Below are positions 34,167 through 43,804 of a stretch of 64,000 nt of DNA, one piece after another. Location: contig NZ_CP149822.1 in NCBI RefSeq assembly GCF_038396755.1, forward strand, positions 5,238,001 through 5,302,000. Direction: 5' to 3'. Under the pieces are notes generated by a model. The model was not told the origin of the DNA. It made no database searches and saw only the letters and a list, made by a program, of their open reading frames with translations. Source of the DNA: Chitinophaga pollutisoli. Lineage in GTDB: Bacteria; Bacteroidota; Bacteroidia; Chitinophagales; Chitinophagaceae. The stretch's first letter is position 1; the number at the start of each line of letters is the position of its first letter. The translations under genes were made by a program, and so were the position numbers.

Positions 34167-35594
34167 ATGGCTGGCAAACAATATTCCAGGTGGCTCGTGC
34201 TGCTGGTGATCCTTATGGCGCCGCTGCTGTATGTGATCGATATTTTCATCATCAACATCGCTATTCCTACCATCCGGCAGCATCTCCACGCCACGCAGGG
34301 AGAAATGCAGCTGGTCATCGCGGGATACCTGCTGGGGAGCGCCTGTTTCCTCATCATCGGCGGACGGGCCGGCGATTATCTGGGCAGGAAAAAGGTCTTT
34401 TTCTGGGGCATGTTTTGCTTTACCGTTACTTCCTGCATCTGCGGCCTGGCGCAGAACATGCTGCAACTGAATATCGCGCGGTTCCTGCAGGGCGTCAGTT
34501 CCGCGTTCATGGTTACGCAGTCCATCGCACTGATCCAGGAGTTGTTCCCCGAGCCTGGGCCACGGGCCAAAGCCATCGGGTGGTATGGCATGACGCTGAG
34601 CATTGCCGCCATCATCGGGCAGGTCCTCGGCGGATATCTCGCAGAAGCCAACACGGCCGTGGCGGGTTGGCGGCTGATCTTTTTTATCAATCTGCCGGTG
34701 GGCTTGGCCGCGCTATGGGCTATCCGGCGATACCTGCCGGAGACACAAAAGGAGTCGGGCGTCCGTTTCGATTATTCCGGCGCTTTGCAGCTGCTGGCGG
34801 GCCTCGGCAGTTTCATTTATGCTGTCACGGAAGGGAGGGAAAGAGGCTGGCCCTCCTGGAGCATGGGGCTGCTGCTTTTGGGGTGCGCGGCGCTGATCCG
34901 GTTTTTTTACGACCAGAAAAGGAAATCCGCCGCCGGTTGGCAGCCGCTGATGGACACCCGGCTTTTCAACAACCGGCATTTCATGCTCGGTTTGCTGGCG
35001 GTGTTGTTTCATTTTATGTTCCATACGGCTTACCTCCTGATGGTTGTGGTATACCTGCAAAACGGCCCGGGCATCTCCGCATGGGCGTGCGGTCTTTACT
35101 TCGTTCCGCATGCGCTCCTCTTCATGGTGAGCGCGATGCTGGCTTCCAGATTACTAGTAACATACGGGAAGTACGTACTGATGGCAGGGCTTCTGATTAT
35201 CTTTGCCAGCTTCGTGTTGCAAATCCGCATGTTTGGCACGGAGAGCCGGCCTTTCCTCCACATGCTGCTCATCGGCATGTATGGACTGGGCAATGGGATG
35301 GTGCTCCCATTCTTACTGAACATCGTGCTGGACAGCATCCCAGCCCGTCACGCAGGCATGTCGGCCGGTATCTTTTCGACCTTTCAGCAGATCGCCTCTG
35401 CGCTTGGCATCAGTATAATCGGTGGGATTTTTTACAGTTCTATTTTATGGGAAACGAAGATGGCTTACAAAACCGCGCTGGACAACGGCCTGGTCGCCGG
35501 CATTATTTGCATGGTGATCGTGGCCGGCATGTTGTGGCTGCTGCCCGGAAGCGTGCGCGGGGAGCGGCGCCGGCAGTTGGTTTCCCTGGAATAA
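34167..35594 (+). CDS. MFS drug exporter, DHA2 (14-helix) type
   Basis: The 475-residue membrane protein has YVIDIFIINIAIPTIRQHL in helix 1, the motif A-like GGRAGDYLGRKKVFFWGM and the DHA2-type sequence GWRLIFFINLPVGLAALW. About 14 hydrophobic segments are present. EmrB/QacA-type exporters use the proton gradient to expel small molecules. The substrate is unknown. It ends 5 bases before the convergent GNAT gene. Confidence 0.85.
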   Translation: MAGKQYSRWLVLLVILMAPLLYVIDIFIINIAIPTIRQHLHATQGEMQLVIAGYLLGSACFLIIGGRAGDYLGRKKVFFWGMFCFTVTSCICGLAQNMLQLNIARFLQGVSSAFMVTQSIALIQELFPEPGPRAKAIGWYGMTLSIAAIIGQVLGGYLAEANTAVAGWRLIFFINLPVGLAALWAIRRYLPETQKESGVRFDYSGALQLLAGLGSFIYAVTEGRERGWPSWSMGLLLLGCAALIRFFYDQKRKSAAGWQPLMDTRLFNNRHFMLGLLAVLFHFMFHTAYLLMVVVYLQNGPGISAWACGLYFVPHALLFMVSAMLASRLLVTYGKYVLMAGLLIIFASFVLQIRMFGTESRPFLHMLLIGMYGLGNGMVLPFLLNIVLDSIPARHAGMSAGIFSTFQQIASALGISIIGGIFYSSILWETKMAYKTALDNGLVAGIICMVIVAGMLWLLPGSVRGERRRQLVSLE

Positions 35595-35599
35595 GGGGT

Positions 35600-36085
35600 T
35601 CAGCAATCCATCCGCATTTCGGTCAGTACCTTCGTGAACCCCGCTTTCTCGTAGGCACGGATGGCGCCGGCGTTTTCGGCGTAAACTTCCAGGCGCAGTT
35701 CTTTCAGGCCTTTTTCCTGCGCCCACTTGCGCAATTGTGCGATGATGGCAGTGGCAATGCCTTTGCCCCGATGCTCCGGTGCCGTGTACATAAACCCGAT
35801 ATAGCCGTGATGGCTGTTGGCTTCGTAAGGCTTGTTGGGCCGGCGGAGGATATAACCGGTGCCCGCGAGCTGGCCATTGACCTCGGCCATGAGCAGGAGC
35901 AGGTCATCGCGGCCGAACATATTGTTGAGGTCATAATAGGTGATCGGATCTGGGGCGAGGTGGTGATCGAATGGGCGTTCCCAGGCGATTACAGCCTGTT
36001 CGGCGATGCGGAGGGCTGGAATGTCGGCCGGCGTGGCGGGTCTGATATGGCATGCTGCCTCGCGTGGCGGTTGTTTGTCCGTCAT
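35600..36085 (-). CDS. GNAT-family N-acetyltransferase
   Basis: The 161-residue protein starts MTDKQPPREAACHIRPATPADIPAL; an upstream ATG at 36133 is also possible. It has the acetyl-CoA loop APEHRGKGIATAIIAQLRKWAQEKGL and the end YAENAGAIRAYEKAGFTKVLTEMRMDC. The acetyl acceptor is unknown. Confidence 0.85.
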   Translation of the reverse strand: MTDKQPPREAACHIRPATPADIPALRIAEQAVIAWERPFDHHLAPDPITYYDLNNMFGRDDLLLLMAEVNGQLAGTGYILRRPNKPYEANSHHGYIGFMYTAPEHRGKGIATAIIAQLRKWAQEKGLKELRLEVYAENAGAIRAYEKAGFTKVLTEMRMDC

Positions 36086-36154
36086 AATATTATTATTAAT
36101 GTTGAGCGAGGTGAGATTAATATTATCGGACAACGAAAATAGCGAATTCCGGGT

Positions 36155-36691
36155 TTAAGCGCGTTGGCTCACCCGGATCGCCCGCTCAATCCGCGGGCGG
36201 TTGTACCGTTGCAGGAATACGGGGTACAGGTTGAGAAGGATATTCAGTACCAATAGCGGCAAAGACTTTACCACGCCATATGTCATGGCTACGTATACCG
36301 TGAACCCCAGCACGATTATCAGGATAATGAGGTGGCCGAGTTCTGATTTCTTCGTTTGATAGTGGAGATGTACCAATGCATCGGTGCTTTTGCCTACGGG
36401 CGCATTTTTCTTGTTCATTTTTTCCCAACCCGTCCATACCAGGAGCTTCCGGTAAAAATGGATGCCCAGCCCCTCGTAAATCCTGCCTCGCCGTTCCCAG
36501 GATTGGGCGGTGTAGTATGAAGAAGCGAGCGGGCTTTTCAGCGTTTCGGTGAATGCCAGCACGCAAAACATCAGCAGGAAATTCAACGCCCAGGCAAAGG
36601 CGAACCCGTCCATCTTCATAAAATATACCAGTGCATACACCGCGCCGGCCGTGAAAACGATAATCAGGAGAAGGGTAATTGCTTTTTTCAT
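36155..36691 (-). CDS. Membrane protein resembling CrtO-type acyltransferases
   Basis: The 178-residue protein starts MKKAITLLLIIVFTAGAVYALVYFM, and has four to five membrane helices. It contains YYTAQSWERRGRIYEGLGIHFYRKLLVWTGW and ends in LYPVFLQRYNRPRIERAIRV. The WERRGRIYE and QRYNRPR segments resemble the glycosyl-diaponeurosporenoate acyltransferase (CrtO) family of Firmicutes and its Bacteroidota homologues. I chose the ATG at 36691 over the one at 36811. The carotenoid role is not implied by the neighbours. Confidence 0.6.
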   Translation of the reverse strand: MKKAITLLLIIVFTAGAVYALVYFMKMDGFAFAWALNFLLMFCVLAFTETLKSPLASSYYTAQSWERRGRIYEGLGIHFYRKLLVWTGWEKMNKKNAPVGKSTDALVHLHYQTKKSELGHLIILIIVLGFTVYVAMTYGVVKSLPLLVLNILLNLYPVFLQRYNRPRIERAIRVSQRA

Positions 36692-36818
36692 AAATCCCTG
36701 TTGGCGGTTAGTGCGAAATACGCCGTTATCAAATATATTCAAATACTGCAATATACCCTTTCTCCAGTTACTGGCGGGCATCCAGCCCATATCCCCCGGG
36801 AATTTGCCCAAAAAACTA

Positions 36819-36850
36819 AAGCCGCGCGGACCCCGGACCCTGCGCGGCTT
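36819..36850. terminator. GC-rich hairpin between genes
   Basis: A 9-bp perfect stem AAGCCGCGC (36819-36827 with 36842-36850) and 14-base loop lies between the sterol desaturase-type gene and the CrtO-like gene, both read on the minus strand, so it can end the upstream transcript. Confidence 0.6.
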
Positions 36851-36872
36851 CGAATTATAACGGCGAGCCGTC

Positions 36873-37655
36873 TTAAGCCATCGCAGCCCTGGCGCCGAAG
36901 CGCTGCTCCTGGATGCGGTCGTATTCCTTCACATAATCGGGGTTTTCGGTTTTCATGAGCTTGTCCCACCACCGGAAATAAAGGCTATAATTTCCTTTGA
37001 ACTTGCTGTGGTGCAGGTTGTGGTACACCGAGGTATTGATCACTTCGAACAGGAAGGAATTGCGCAATCCCTTCGGCATGATCTCATAGCCAAGATGTCC
37101 GTATACGTTAATGATCAGGCTCACGACCGTGAAAAGGATCAGCATTTCCGTATGCATGGGCAATGTAAACGCCAAAACCAGCAAGATACCGCCTTCCGCC
37201 ACTGCTTCCAGGATGTGGAAGGAATAGGAGCTCCAGGGTGAGGGGTTGGTGGATTGGTGATGCACTTTATGTGTGTATCGGAAAATCTTCTTGTGGTGCA
37301 TCAGCCGGTGCATCCAGTAAAAGTACGTGTCGTGGATAACGAGGCTCAGCACCAGGCTTACCGGCGCCCACCACAAGGGGTAAGCATTGTAATCGGAGTA
37401 GAGCAGGGTGTAGGATTTCAGCGGAGTAAATGCAACGACGACGGCGATTACAGCAAACACCAGGCTGCTGGAGCTCGAGAACAATATTTCCCGGAAGAAA
37501 TCTTTCCTGCCGGCCGTCCGGTTTTGAATTTTGTATTTCGAAGTGGAAGTGGATAATATGATATAGAAGAATAAGAAAGGGATGCCCGCCAGTATCAAAT
37601 ACCTTACCAGCGTCATGCCGAATATAACCGCCGTCGTTTTAACCAGTTGTTCCAT
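36873..37655 (-). CDS. Fatty acid hydroxylase / sterol desaturase superfamily protein
   Basis: The 260-residue membrane enzyme has the di-iron His motifs HDTYFYWMHRLMHH, YTHKVHHQS and VYHNLHHSKF. Several transmembrane helices precede and separate them. Family members use O2 to hydroxylate or desaturate lipids or carotenoids. I chose the ATG at 37653-37655; a TATTTTTG -7-like box lies about 20 bases upstream. It precedes a CrtO-like gene by about 180 bases with a hairpin between them. Confidence 0.85.
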   Translation of the reverse strand: MEQLVKTTAVIFGMTLVRYLILAGIPFLFFYIILSTSTSKYKIQNRTAGRKDFFREILFSSSSSLVFAVIAVVVAFTPLKSYTLLYSDYNAYPLWWAPVSLVLSLVIHDTYFYWMHRLMHHKKIFRYTHKVHHQSTNPSPWSSYSFHILEAVAEGGILLVLAFTLPMHTEMLILFTVVSLIINVYGHLGYEIMPKGLRNSFLFEVINTSVYHNLHHSKFKGNYSLYFRWWDKLMKTENPDYVKEYDRIQEQRFGARAAMA

Positions 37656-37716
37656 GCGTAAATTATTTAGCACAAAAATATCCCGGCGGCAGCGAAGCGC
37701 GGTTAACAAAAGATAA

Positions 37717-38310
37717 TTAACGCGAAGGTTTCGTCTGCATTCTTTTCCGGATACGGCTGAGGGAAACGGGTGTGATGCCCAGCAGGGTAGCCAGGTGCTT
37801 GTCGGGCACGCGCTGCAGCAAATCCGGTTTGTCTTTGATCAGCTGGCGGTACCGTTCTTCGGGCGTCAGCAACACAAAGGTTTCTATCCGCTCCAGCGAT
37901 TGCGCCAGCATGTCGAGCACAAAATGGTAGCGCGCTTTTTCAAATACCGGTTTGTTTTCCAGCTGCTGCTCGATGATGTTGTAATTGACTTCCAGCAGCG
38001 TCGTTTTTTCCAGCGCGTGGTACGTAAAGCGGGAGGGGCGTTGCATGAGAATGCTGTCGTAGGAAGCAACGATCTGTGCTTCCCACCGCAACAAAACCGT
38101 GGTTTCCATCCCTCTTTCATTCACATGGTACGAGCGGATGAGGCCTTCTTTGATATACCCCAGCCTGGGACTGTTTTCCCCTTCCCGGATGTAAATCTCG
38201 CCGGGCTCCAAAACGCGCTGTTGCGTGGCGTGGATCACTTTCAGGACGTCTTCCGCGTCTATCCCTTTAAAGAGTCCGAGGTAGAATGCTATTTTTTCCG
38301 AGTCGAGCAT
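37717..38310 (-). CDS. Crp/Fnr-type transcription regulator
   Basis: The 197-residue protein has an N-terminal cyclic-nucleotide-binding-like beta barrel (EPGEIYIREGENSPRLGYIKEGLIRSYHV). A dimer helix follows, and a C-terminal HTH has RVPDKHLATLLGITPVSLSRIRKRMQTKP. The cAMP-contacting Arg/Ser pair is not evident, as in most Bacteroidota members, so the ligand is uncertain. It lies upstream of the hydroxylase gene in the same direction with a 60-base gap. Confidence 0.85.
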   Translation of the reverse strand: MLDSEKIAFYLGLFKGIDAEDVLKVIHATQQRVLEPGEIYIREGENSPRLGYIKEGLIRSYHVNERGMETTVLLRWEAQIVASYDSILMQRPSRFTYHALEKTTLLEVNYNIIEQQLENKPVFEKARYHFVLDMLAQSLERIETFVLLTPEERYRQLIKDKPDLLQRVPDKHLATLLGITPVSLSRIRKRMQTKPSR

Positions 38311-38406
38311 CTGTGAAATTCTTGTAATATATTCATGGTCCGGAAGGGTGAAAATAGCTCGATTTTTTAGTTATTTTTACGGTTCAACTAAAATCAAACT
38401 GCAAAC

Positions 38407-38994
38407 TTGCCGCGTACACCTTCTCATACTGAGCAGCAGATTTTACGGGGATTGACTTCGGGAGATACATTGCAATATTCCTACATATTCAAAGAATATT
38501 ACAGTGCGCTTTGTCTATTTTCGGCAAGGATCGTGGGTGAGCCGGGGCATGCGGAAGACATAGTGCAGGATGTTTTCGAGAAGCTCTGGCAAAAGCAATC
38601 GTATTTCGCAGACCTCCGCCACCTGAAGGATTACCTCTACAAGGCTACGCGCAATGCGTCCATCAACTTTTTAAAAAGCGTACAGCACAGCCAGGAGCGG
38701 CAGGCCGTGTTCCTGAACGGGCAGGAGGAAATGACCGGGGCGGAAGACCTGGAAATGATCCGCGCCGAAGTGTTCCGGGTGATTTACCGGGAGATCGGCA
38801 ATCTGCCGGATCAATGCGGCAAGATCGTGCGGATGAGTTACATCGAAGGCCTGAAAAACGAACAGATCGCTGAAATACTGGATATATCCCTTCAGACGGT
38901 GAAAAACCAGAAGACGCGGGGCATGAAGCTGCTCCGGATGCGCCTCTCACCGGTGGTTTTCGCCTTATTCTCCCTGTTTTCCCATCACTCTTAA
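38407..38994 (+). CDS. ECF sigma factor (FecI-like) of the SusCD locus
   Basis: The product is about 195 residues from a TTG at 38407; no ATG is available in frame. Region 2 has YSALCLFSARIVGEPGHAEDIVQDVFEKLWQK. Region 4 has VRMSYIEGLKNEQIAEILDISLQTVKNQKTRGMKLLRMRL. It precedes a FecR anti-sigma factor and a SusC/SusD pair, the standard arrangement for signal-dependent nutrient uptake in Bacteroidota. The unusual start codon should be checked against homologues. Confidence 0.85.
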   Translation: MPRTPSHTEQQILRGLTSGDTLQYSYIFKEYYSALCLFSARIVGEPGHAEDIVQDVFEKLWQKQSYFADLRHLKDYLYKATRNASINFLKSVQHSQERQAVFLNGQEEMTGAEDLEMIRAEVFRVIYREIGNLPDQCGKIVRMSYIEGLKNEQIAEILDISLQTVKNQKTRGMKLLRMRLSPVVFALFSLFSHHS

Positions 38995-39059
38995 AAATTT
39001 TTCCCCTTCCTTTAGTACGATCAGGGTACCACGTTGTAATAATATAAATAACATTAGAC

Positions 39060-40271
39060 ATGGCGCCTTTTTCGAACGATCCTTTCGATATCGCAACGCT
39101 GATTTCCCGCTCACGGCAGGGAGCGCTTTCCGCCGCGGAGCAGGCGGAACTCGATGCCTGGATCGCCGCCAGCGACGAACACCGCCAGCTCTGGGACGAA
39201 CTGAACAATAAAGACGCGCAGCAGCGGAACGTGCAGGCGATGGCGCAGTTCGATGAAACCGCCGCACTGGAGCGTTTCCTGTCCGGCAAGCCCGCCCCGC
39301 GGAAAGTATTCCCGATGCGCGCCCGCTGGCAATGGGCCGCCGCGGTGCTGGTACTGGCTATAGGCGTTTCTTCTTACTTCTTCCTCATCCAGCCCAATAA
39401 CATTTCCCGGTTAACCGGCAGTAAAACCACCGTGCAGGACATCCCGCCTGGTAAAAACGGCGCCATCCTCACCCTGGCAGACGGTACCCAGCTCGTGCTC
39501 GACACCATGGCCAACGGCACCATCGCCAACCAGCACGGCACCGAAATTTCCCTGAAAGATAATGAACTGGTCTACGACGCCACCGCAGCTACCGGGGAGA
39601 CCGCGCGCAATACCATTACTACGCCCAAAGGCCGGCAATACCATGTTACACTGCCCGACGGTACGGAAGTATGGCTCAACGCCGCTTCTTCCATCGAATA
39701 CCCCGTGGCGTTCAAAGGGGAGGAGCGAAGAGTGAAAATCTCCGGGGAAGTTTATTTCGACGTCACCAACAGAAGCTGGCAGCCTTTTGTCGTGGAAACG
39801 GGGGATATGAAAGTGGAAGTGCTGGGCACCTCATTCAACATCAATGCATACGCCAACGAACAAACCACGCAAACCACACTCCTGACAGGCGCCGTGAAAG
39901 TCACGCCGGCACACGCTTCCGGGGCCGATAAAAAAATCCGGTATAAAATACTCGTGCCGGGGCAAACGGCCATCCTCAGCAAAACGGATACGCCCGCGGA
40001 GCCTTCCCTCACCGTCACCGAATCCATCGATCCGGGTAAGATTACGGCGTGGAAAAACGGCCTGTTCAATTTCGACGGGGTAGACCTGTTCAGCATCATG
40101 CGGCAACTGGAAAGATGGTATAATATCGACGTACAGTACGTCGGCAAGCCGGAGAACGTCATCTTCAAAGGTAAAATGCACCGGAACACTAACCTTTCCG
40201 ATGTACTGAAAGTATTGGAAACTATGGACGTGAATTTCGAATTAAAGGGGAATACACTATATGTAAAATAA
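39060..40271 (+). CDS. FecR-family anti-sigma factor
   Basis: The 403-residue protein has a cytoplasmic N-terminal sigma-binding domain and one transmembrane helix (WAAAVLVLAIGVSSYFFLI, about residues 98-116). The periplasmic FecR domain (TTPKGRQYHVTLPDGTEVWLN, then EVYFDVTN) follows. The C-terminal DUF4974-like domain (FDGVDLFSIMRQLERWYNIDVQY) resembles STN domains and ends DVNFELKGNTLYVK. It relays occupancy of the SusC receptor to the ECF sigma factor. Confidence 0.9.
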   Translation: MAPFSNDPFDIATLISRSRQGALSAAEQAELDAWIAASDEHRQLWDELNNKDAQQRNVQAMAQFDETAALERFLSGKPAPRKVFPMRARWQWAAAVLVLAIGVSSYFFLIQPNNISRLTGSKTTVQDIPPGKNGAILTLADGTQLVLDTMANGTIANQHGTEISLKDNELVYDATAATGETARNTITTPKGRQYHVTLPDGTEVWLNAASSIEYPVAFKGEERRVKISGEVYFDVTNRSWQPFVVETGDMKVEVLGTSFNINAYANEQTTQTTLLTGAVKVTPAHASGADKKIRYKILVPGQTAILSKTDTPAEPSLTVTESIDPGKITAWKNGLFNFDGVDLFSIMRQLERWYNIDVQYVGKPENVIFKGKMHRNTNLSDVLKVLETMDVNFELKGNTLYVK

Positions 40272-40300
40272 CAATCAAAAGAACTTGCCGAAAACAAAAA

Positions 40301-40410
40301 CCGGAAGCGCTTGCAACACTTCCGGCCGATGTTCAAGCAATGTAAAAACACAATCAGGTAAAGACTGCTTTTTGTTCACTTAAACATGCCGCCCCGGGTG
40401 AAAGGGGCGG
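40301..40410 (+). promoter_or_regulatory. Leader region of susC with two hairpins
   Basis: Two stable stems lie in the 154-base gap before susC: CCGGAAG (40301-40307) with 40319-40325, and CCGCCCC (40389-40395) with 40404-40410. The second ends only 15 bases before the first possible susC start. They could be a terminator/attenuator pair or an mRNA-processing signal that sets the receptor-to-FecR ratio. Confidence 0.45.
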
Positions 40411-40425
40411 AAACTACTGCAATTT

Positions 40426-43400
40426 ATGCAAAAGATTCTTAATTGCATGCGGGCTCCCTATGGGTGTGTACGTAGCTCAACCAAATCGCTGTTAGTCATG
40501 AAACTAACATTCTTCCTCCTTACCGTCGCCTTCCTGCAGGTTTCCGCGAAAGGCCTTTCCCAGCACATTAATTTCAACGGAAAGAACGTTCCGCTGGAAA
40601 AGGTATTTGCTGTTGTGGAGTCGCAGACCGACTACGTTTTCATGTACAAAGCCGCCGCTTTATCCGTGGCGAAGCCGGTCACCATCCAGGCCAAGGACAT
40701 CAGCCTGGAGGCTTTCCTGAACAAGGTGTTCGAGCACCAGTCGCTGACCTATAAGATCATCGACCGGAATATCCTCGTCTCCAAAAAGGAAACGACGCCT
40801 TCTCCGGAAGCGGCGCTGGCGCCCCTGATGAAGGAAAGCGTCATCAATGTATTCGTGTATGCCAACGGATTTACGCCACTGGGCAGCGCTACCGTCAGTA
40901 ACCTCACCACGCAGAAGCACTTCCTGACAGCAGGCAACGGATCTGTTGAGATAGCAGCCAGCCTGGGCGACCAGATCCGGATCAGCTTCATCGGGTACGT
41001 TGATCACCGTTTCGCTATAACGGAAGAAATCATCACCTCGCATTCCTACAACGCCGAGCTCAAGCTCTCCGAAAACAAGCTCGACGAAGTACAGATTACC
41101 GTGCTGGGGACTACCAATAAAAGAACCGGTACGGCCAACATCGCCACGGTAAAGGCCGCCGACATCGAAAGGCAACCCGTAGTGAACGTGCTGGACGCCA
41201 TCGCCGGGCGCATTCCCGGTCTCAGGATCAGCCAGTCTGCCAACTCGGCCGGCGCCCGGAAAGTGGAACTGCGCGGCCGGAATGTGCTCAACAATAACAT
41301 GTTCACCGATCCTTTGTATGTGGTTGACGGCCTGCCTATCGCAACGCTGTCCGTCAACCCGTATGGGGCATCCTCCCCCGTGAATGGTGGGTATACCATC
41401 ACGGAGAATCCCTTATTCATGATCAACCCGCTTGATATCGAGAGCGTGGACGTGCTCAAAGACGCGGATGCAACAGCGCTTTACGGTTCCCGCGGCGCCA
41501 ACGGGGTGATCCTCATCACCACCAAGCGCGGCAAGCCCGGCCCCACCCGCTTCAATGCGAGCTATTCCAAGATATTCTCCAGTGTGCAACGCTTTATGCC
41601 GATGATGAACACGGAGCAATACCTGGCGGTCCGCAAAGAGGCGTTCCTCAACGACGCCGCCTTCCCGACCCGCGACAACGCCCCCGACCTCACGATCTGG
41701 GACCAACACGCCTACACCGACTGGCAGCGGACCTTCTTCAAAAACGAATCGTCCGACGATGTGCAGCTCAGCGTGGAAGGCGGCCTCCTGCAAAATACTT
41801 ACCGCGTGAGCATCGGGTACACTTCCACCACGGAAATGTATAACCAGGGCAGGGGTAACGACCGTCTGACCGTCGGGCTTTCTTTCAATCACCGCAGTCC
41901 CAACGGCAAACTCACGGTAGAACTCGGGTCCAATACCAGCTTCGCGAAGAATGAAACCGCCGCCACCGTTAATTTCTTCACCCTTTCGCCGAACGCTCCC
42001 CCGATGTATGACGATAAAGGGCAGTATAACTGGGAACCCTACCGGAGCATCTACGGATCTAGCTATCCTTTCAAAGACATCAGGAACTGGAGCGAAAGCC
42101 AGACACTGAAGAACCAGACCAACGTTGGTTTTACCTATGAGGTTTTTAAGGATCTGACGGCAGGTGTACGCGTAAGCGGGGAGTTTTTTACCAACAATGG
42201 CGGCAACTATCTTCCCAAAGCGCCGAAGGACCCATTGTTCTTCCCCTTGAGCATGGCGATCTATTCGAAAGGTACGGGTAAGAGCCTGCTCATCCAGCCC
42301 AGGATCAATTATGTGAGGATTTTCGGCGGCGCCCGCGTCAATGCTTCGCTGGCGGCGGATTACAGTTACGCCGACCAGGACGCGTCGACGATCATGGCCA
42401 TGATGTTTTCCAATGACAACCTCATCAAGAGCCATGCGAACGCCCAAATCGTCCAGTCTATGAACAACCTGGTGGAACTGAAAGTCGCTTCGTTGCTGGC
42501 TACCGTCTCATTTGATTGGAAGAATAAATATATCGTCAACCTGAACGGGAGGAGAGACGGTTCGTCGCGTTTTGGCAGCGGCGCGCGTTACGGCAACTTC
42601 GGTTCGGCTGGTTTTTCGTGGGTGCTTTCCAATGAGGATTGGTTCAGGAACGCCGGCATGGAATGGTTCAGCTTCGCCAAGTTGAGGACCACCTACGGCG
42701 TGATGGGCAACGCCAATATCGGCGATTACCAATATCTCTCGCGTTGGTCGAACATCCCGGCCAATGGGATGGAAAAACTCCCGGATTATGACGACCAGAC
42801 TATCTACACGCTTATCCAGCCCGTTAACCAGCAATACAGCTGGTCCAGCGCCACGAAGTTCGAAATCGGCGCGCGCGTGGGCCTGTTCAACAGCCGGGTG
42901 AACGTCGAAGGGAACTTTTACCAGAACCGCGACGGCAGGCAGCTGACCGATATCACTACGCCGTCATTCACCGGGTTCACTTCGGTGGTAGGCAACTGGC
43001 CGGCCGTGATCCAGAACAGGGGCGTGGAGCTGATGCTGGACGCATCCATCCTGAATACGGATACATGGGGACTGTCTGCCCGTTTTCAGATCAGCAGAAA
43101 CAAAAATACCCTATTGTCTTTCGAAGGCCTGGAGGATTCTCCGTATCGTGACATGTACCGGGTCGGATCCTCCATTTCGGCACGCTCGTTTACGCATTAC
43201 ATCGGGATCAACCCGATGACGGGCAATCCTGAGTATGAGGATTATAACGGCGACGGGTACAGGGATGCGGGCAGTACTTCCGTCAATTACCCCGACGTGG
43301 AACTGGACGACCATTACAAAATGATCGACCTTAACCCGAAATATTTCGGCGGGTTTGGCCTGCGGCTGGATTTCATGCGGTCGTTGTCGCTGGATGCGCA

Positions 43401-43794
43401 GTTCAGTTTCGAAAATTCCCTGGTGGCCGACGAGCTGAACAACCTCGGATACGGCGGGCTCAATAATATGATCCTATACGACGAGATCGAGAGCCGCCAC
43501 TGGCGCCAGCCGGGCGATAAAGCCCTGTATTCGCGGTATTCTACCATCAACCATGGCGGGTTCTTCGGTTCGGACGCGTATTACGCGAAAGGCGGATTCG
43601 TGAGCCTGGATAACCTGAGCCTTTCCTACATGCTGCCCGCAAAGTGGCTGGAAAGGCTCAGGATGAAGCAGGGTATCCTCTCCGTCAATTCCTCCAAGAT
43701 TTTCAAGTTGACACAATACCGGATGCTGGACGTGGAGCTGGGCCAGGTGCCCCAGATCAGGAGGATCGCCGCAAACCTGAGATTTAGTTTCTAA
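40426..43794 (+). CDS. susC: SusC-type TonB-dependent outer-membrane transporter
   Basis: The protein has up to 1,122 residues; alternative ATGs at 40447 and 40498 exist, and the last gives a typical signal peptide (MKLTFFLLTVAFLQVSAKG). An STN domain (INFNGKNVPLEKVFAVVESQTDYVFMY) links it to FecR signalling. The plug follows (ERQPVVNVLDAIAGRIPGLRIS, and VLKDADATALYGSRGANGVILITT). The long barrel ends IRRIAANLRFSF. With SusD it forms a pedal-bin type importer for a glycan or peptide. No glycoside hydrolase lies beside it, so the substrate is not indicated. Confidence 0.9.
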   Translation: MQKILNCMRAPYGCVRSSTKSLLVMKLTFFLLTVAFLQVSAKGLSQHINFNGKNVPLEKVFAVVESQTDYVFMYKAAALSVAKPVTIQAKDISLEAFLNKVFEHQSLTYKIIDRNILVSKKETTPSPEAALAPLMKESVINVFVYANGFTPLGSATVSNLTTQKHFLTAGNGSVEIAASLGDQIRISFIGYVDHRFAITEEIITSHSYNAELKLSENKLDEVQITVLGTTNKRTGTANIATVKAADIERQPVVNVLDAIAGRIPGLRISQSANSAGARKVELRGRNVLNNNMFTDPLYVVDGLPIATLSVNPYGASSPVNGGYTITENPLFMINPLDIESVDVLKDADATALYGSRGANGVILITTKRGKPGPTRFNASYSKIFSSVQRFMPMMNTEQYLAVRKEAFLNDAAFPTRDNAPDLTIWDQHAYTDWQRTFFKNESSDDVQLSVEGGLLQNTYRVSIGYTSTTEMYNQGRGNDRLTVGLSFNHRSPNGKLTVELGSNTSFAKNETAATVNFFTLSPNAPPMYDDKGQYNWEPYRSIYGSSYPFKDIRNWSESQTLKNQTNVGFTYEVFKDLTAGVRVSGEFFTNNGGNYLPKAPKDPLFFPLSMAIYSKGTGKSLLIQPRINYVRIFGGARVNASLAADYSYADQDASTIMAMMFSNDNLIKSHANAQIVQSMNNLVELKVASLLATVSFDWKNKYIVNLNGRRDGSSRFGSGARYGNFGSAGFSWVLSNEDWFRNAGMEWFSFAKLRTTYGVMGNANIGDYQYLSRWSNIPANGMEKLPDYDDQTIYTLIQPVNQQYSWSSATKFEIGARVGLFNSRVNVEGNFYQNRDGRQLTDITTPSFTGFTSVVGNWPAVIQNRGVELMLDASILNTDTWGLSARFQISRNKNTLLSFEGLEDSPYRDMYRVGSSISARSFTHYIGINPMTGNPEYEDYNGDGYRDAGSTSVNYPDVELDDHYKMIDLNPKYFGGFGLRLDFMRSLSLDAQFSFENSLVADELNNLGYGGLNNMILYDEIESRHWRQPGDKALYSRYSTINHGGFFGSDAYYAKGGFVSLDNLSLSYMLPAKWLERLRMKQGILSVNSSKIFKLTQYRMLDVELGQVPQIRRIAANLRFSF

Positions 43795-43804
43795 AATCAA
43801 TCGT

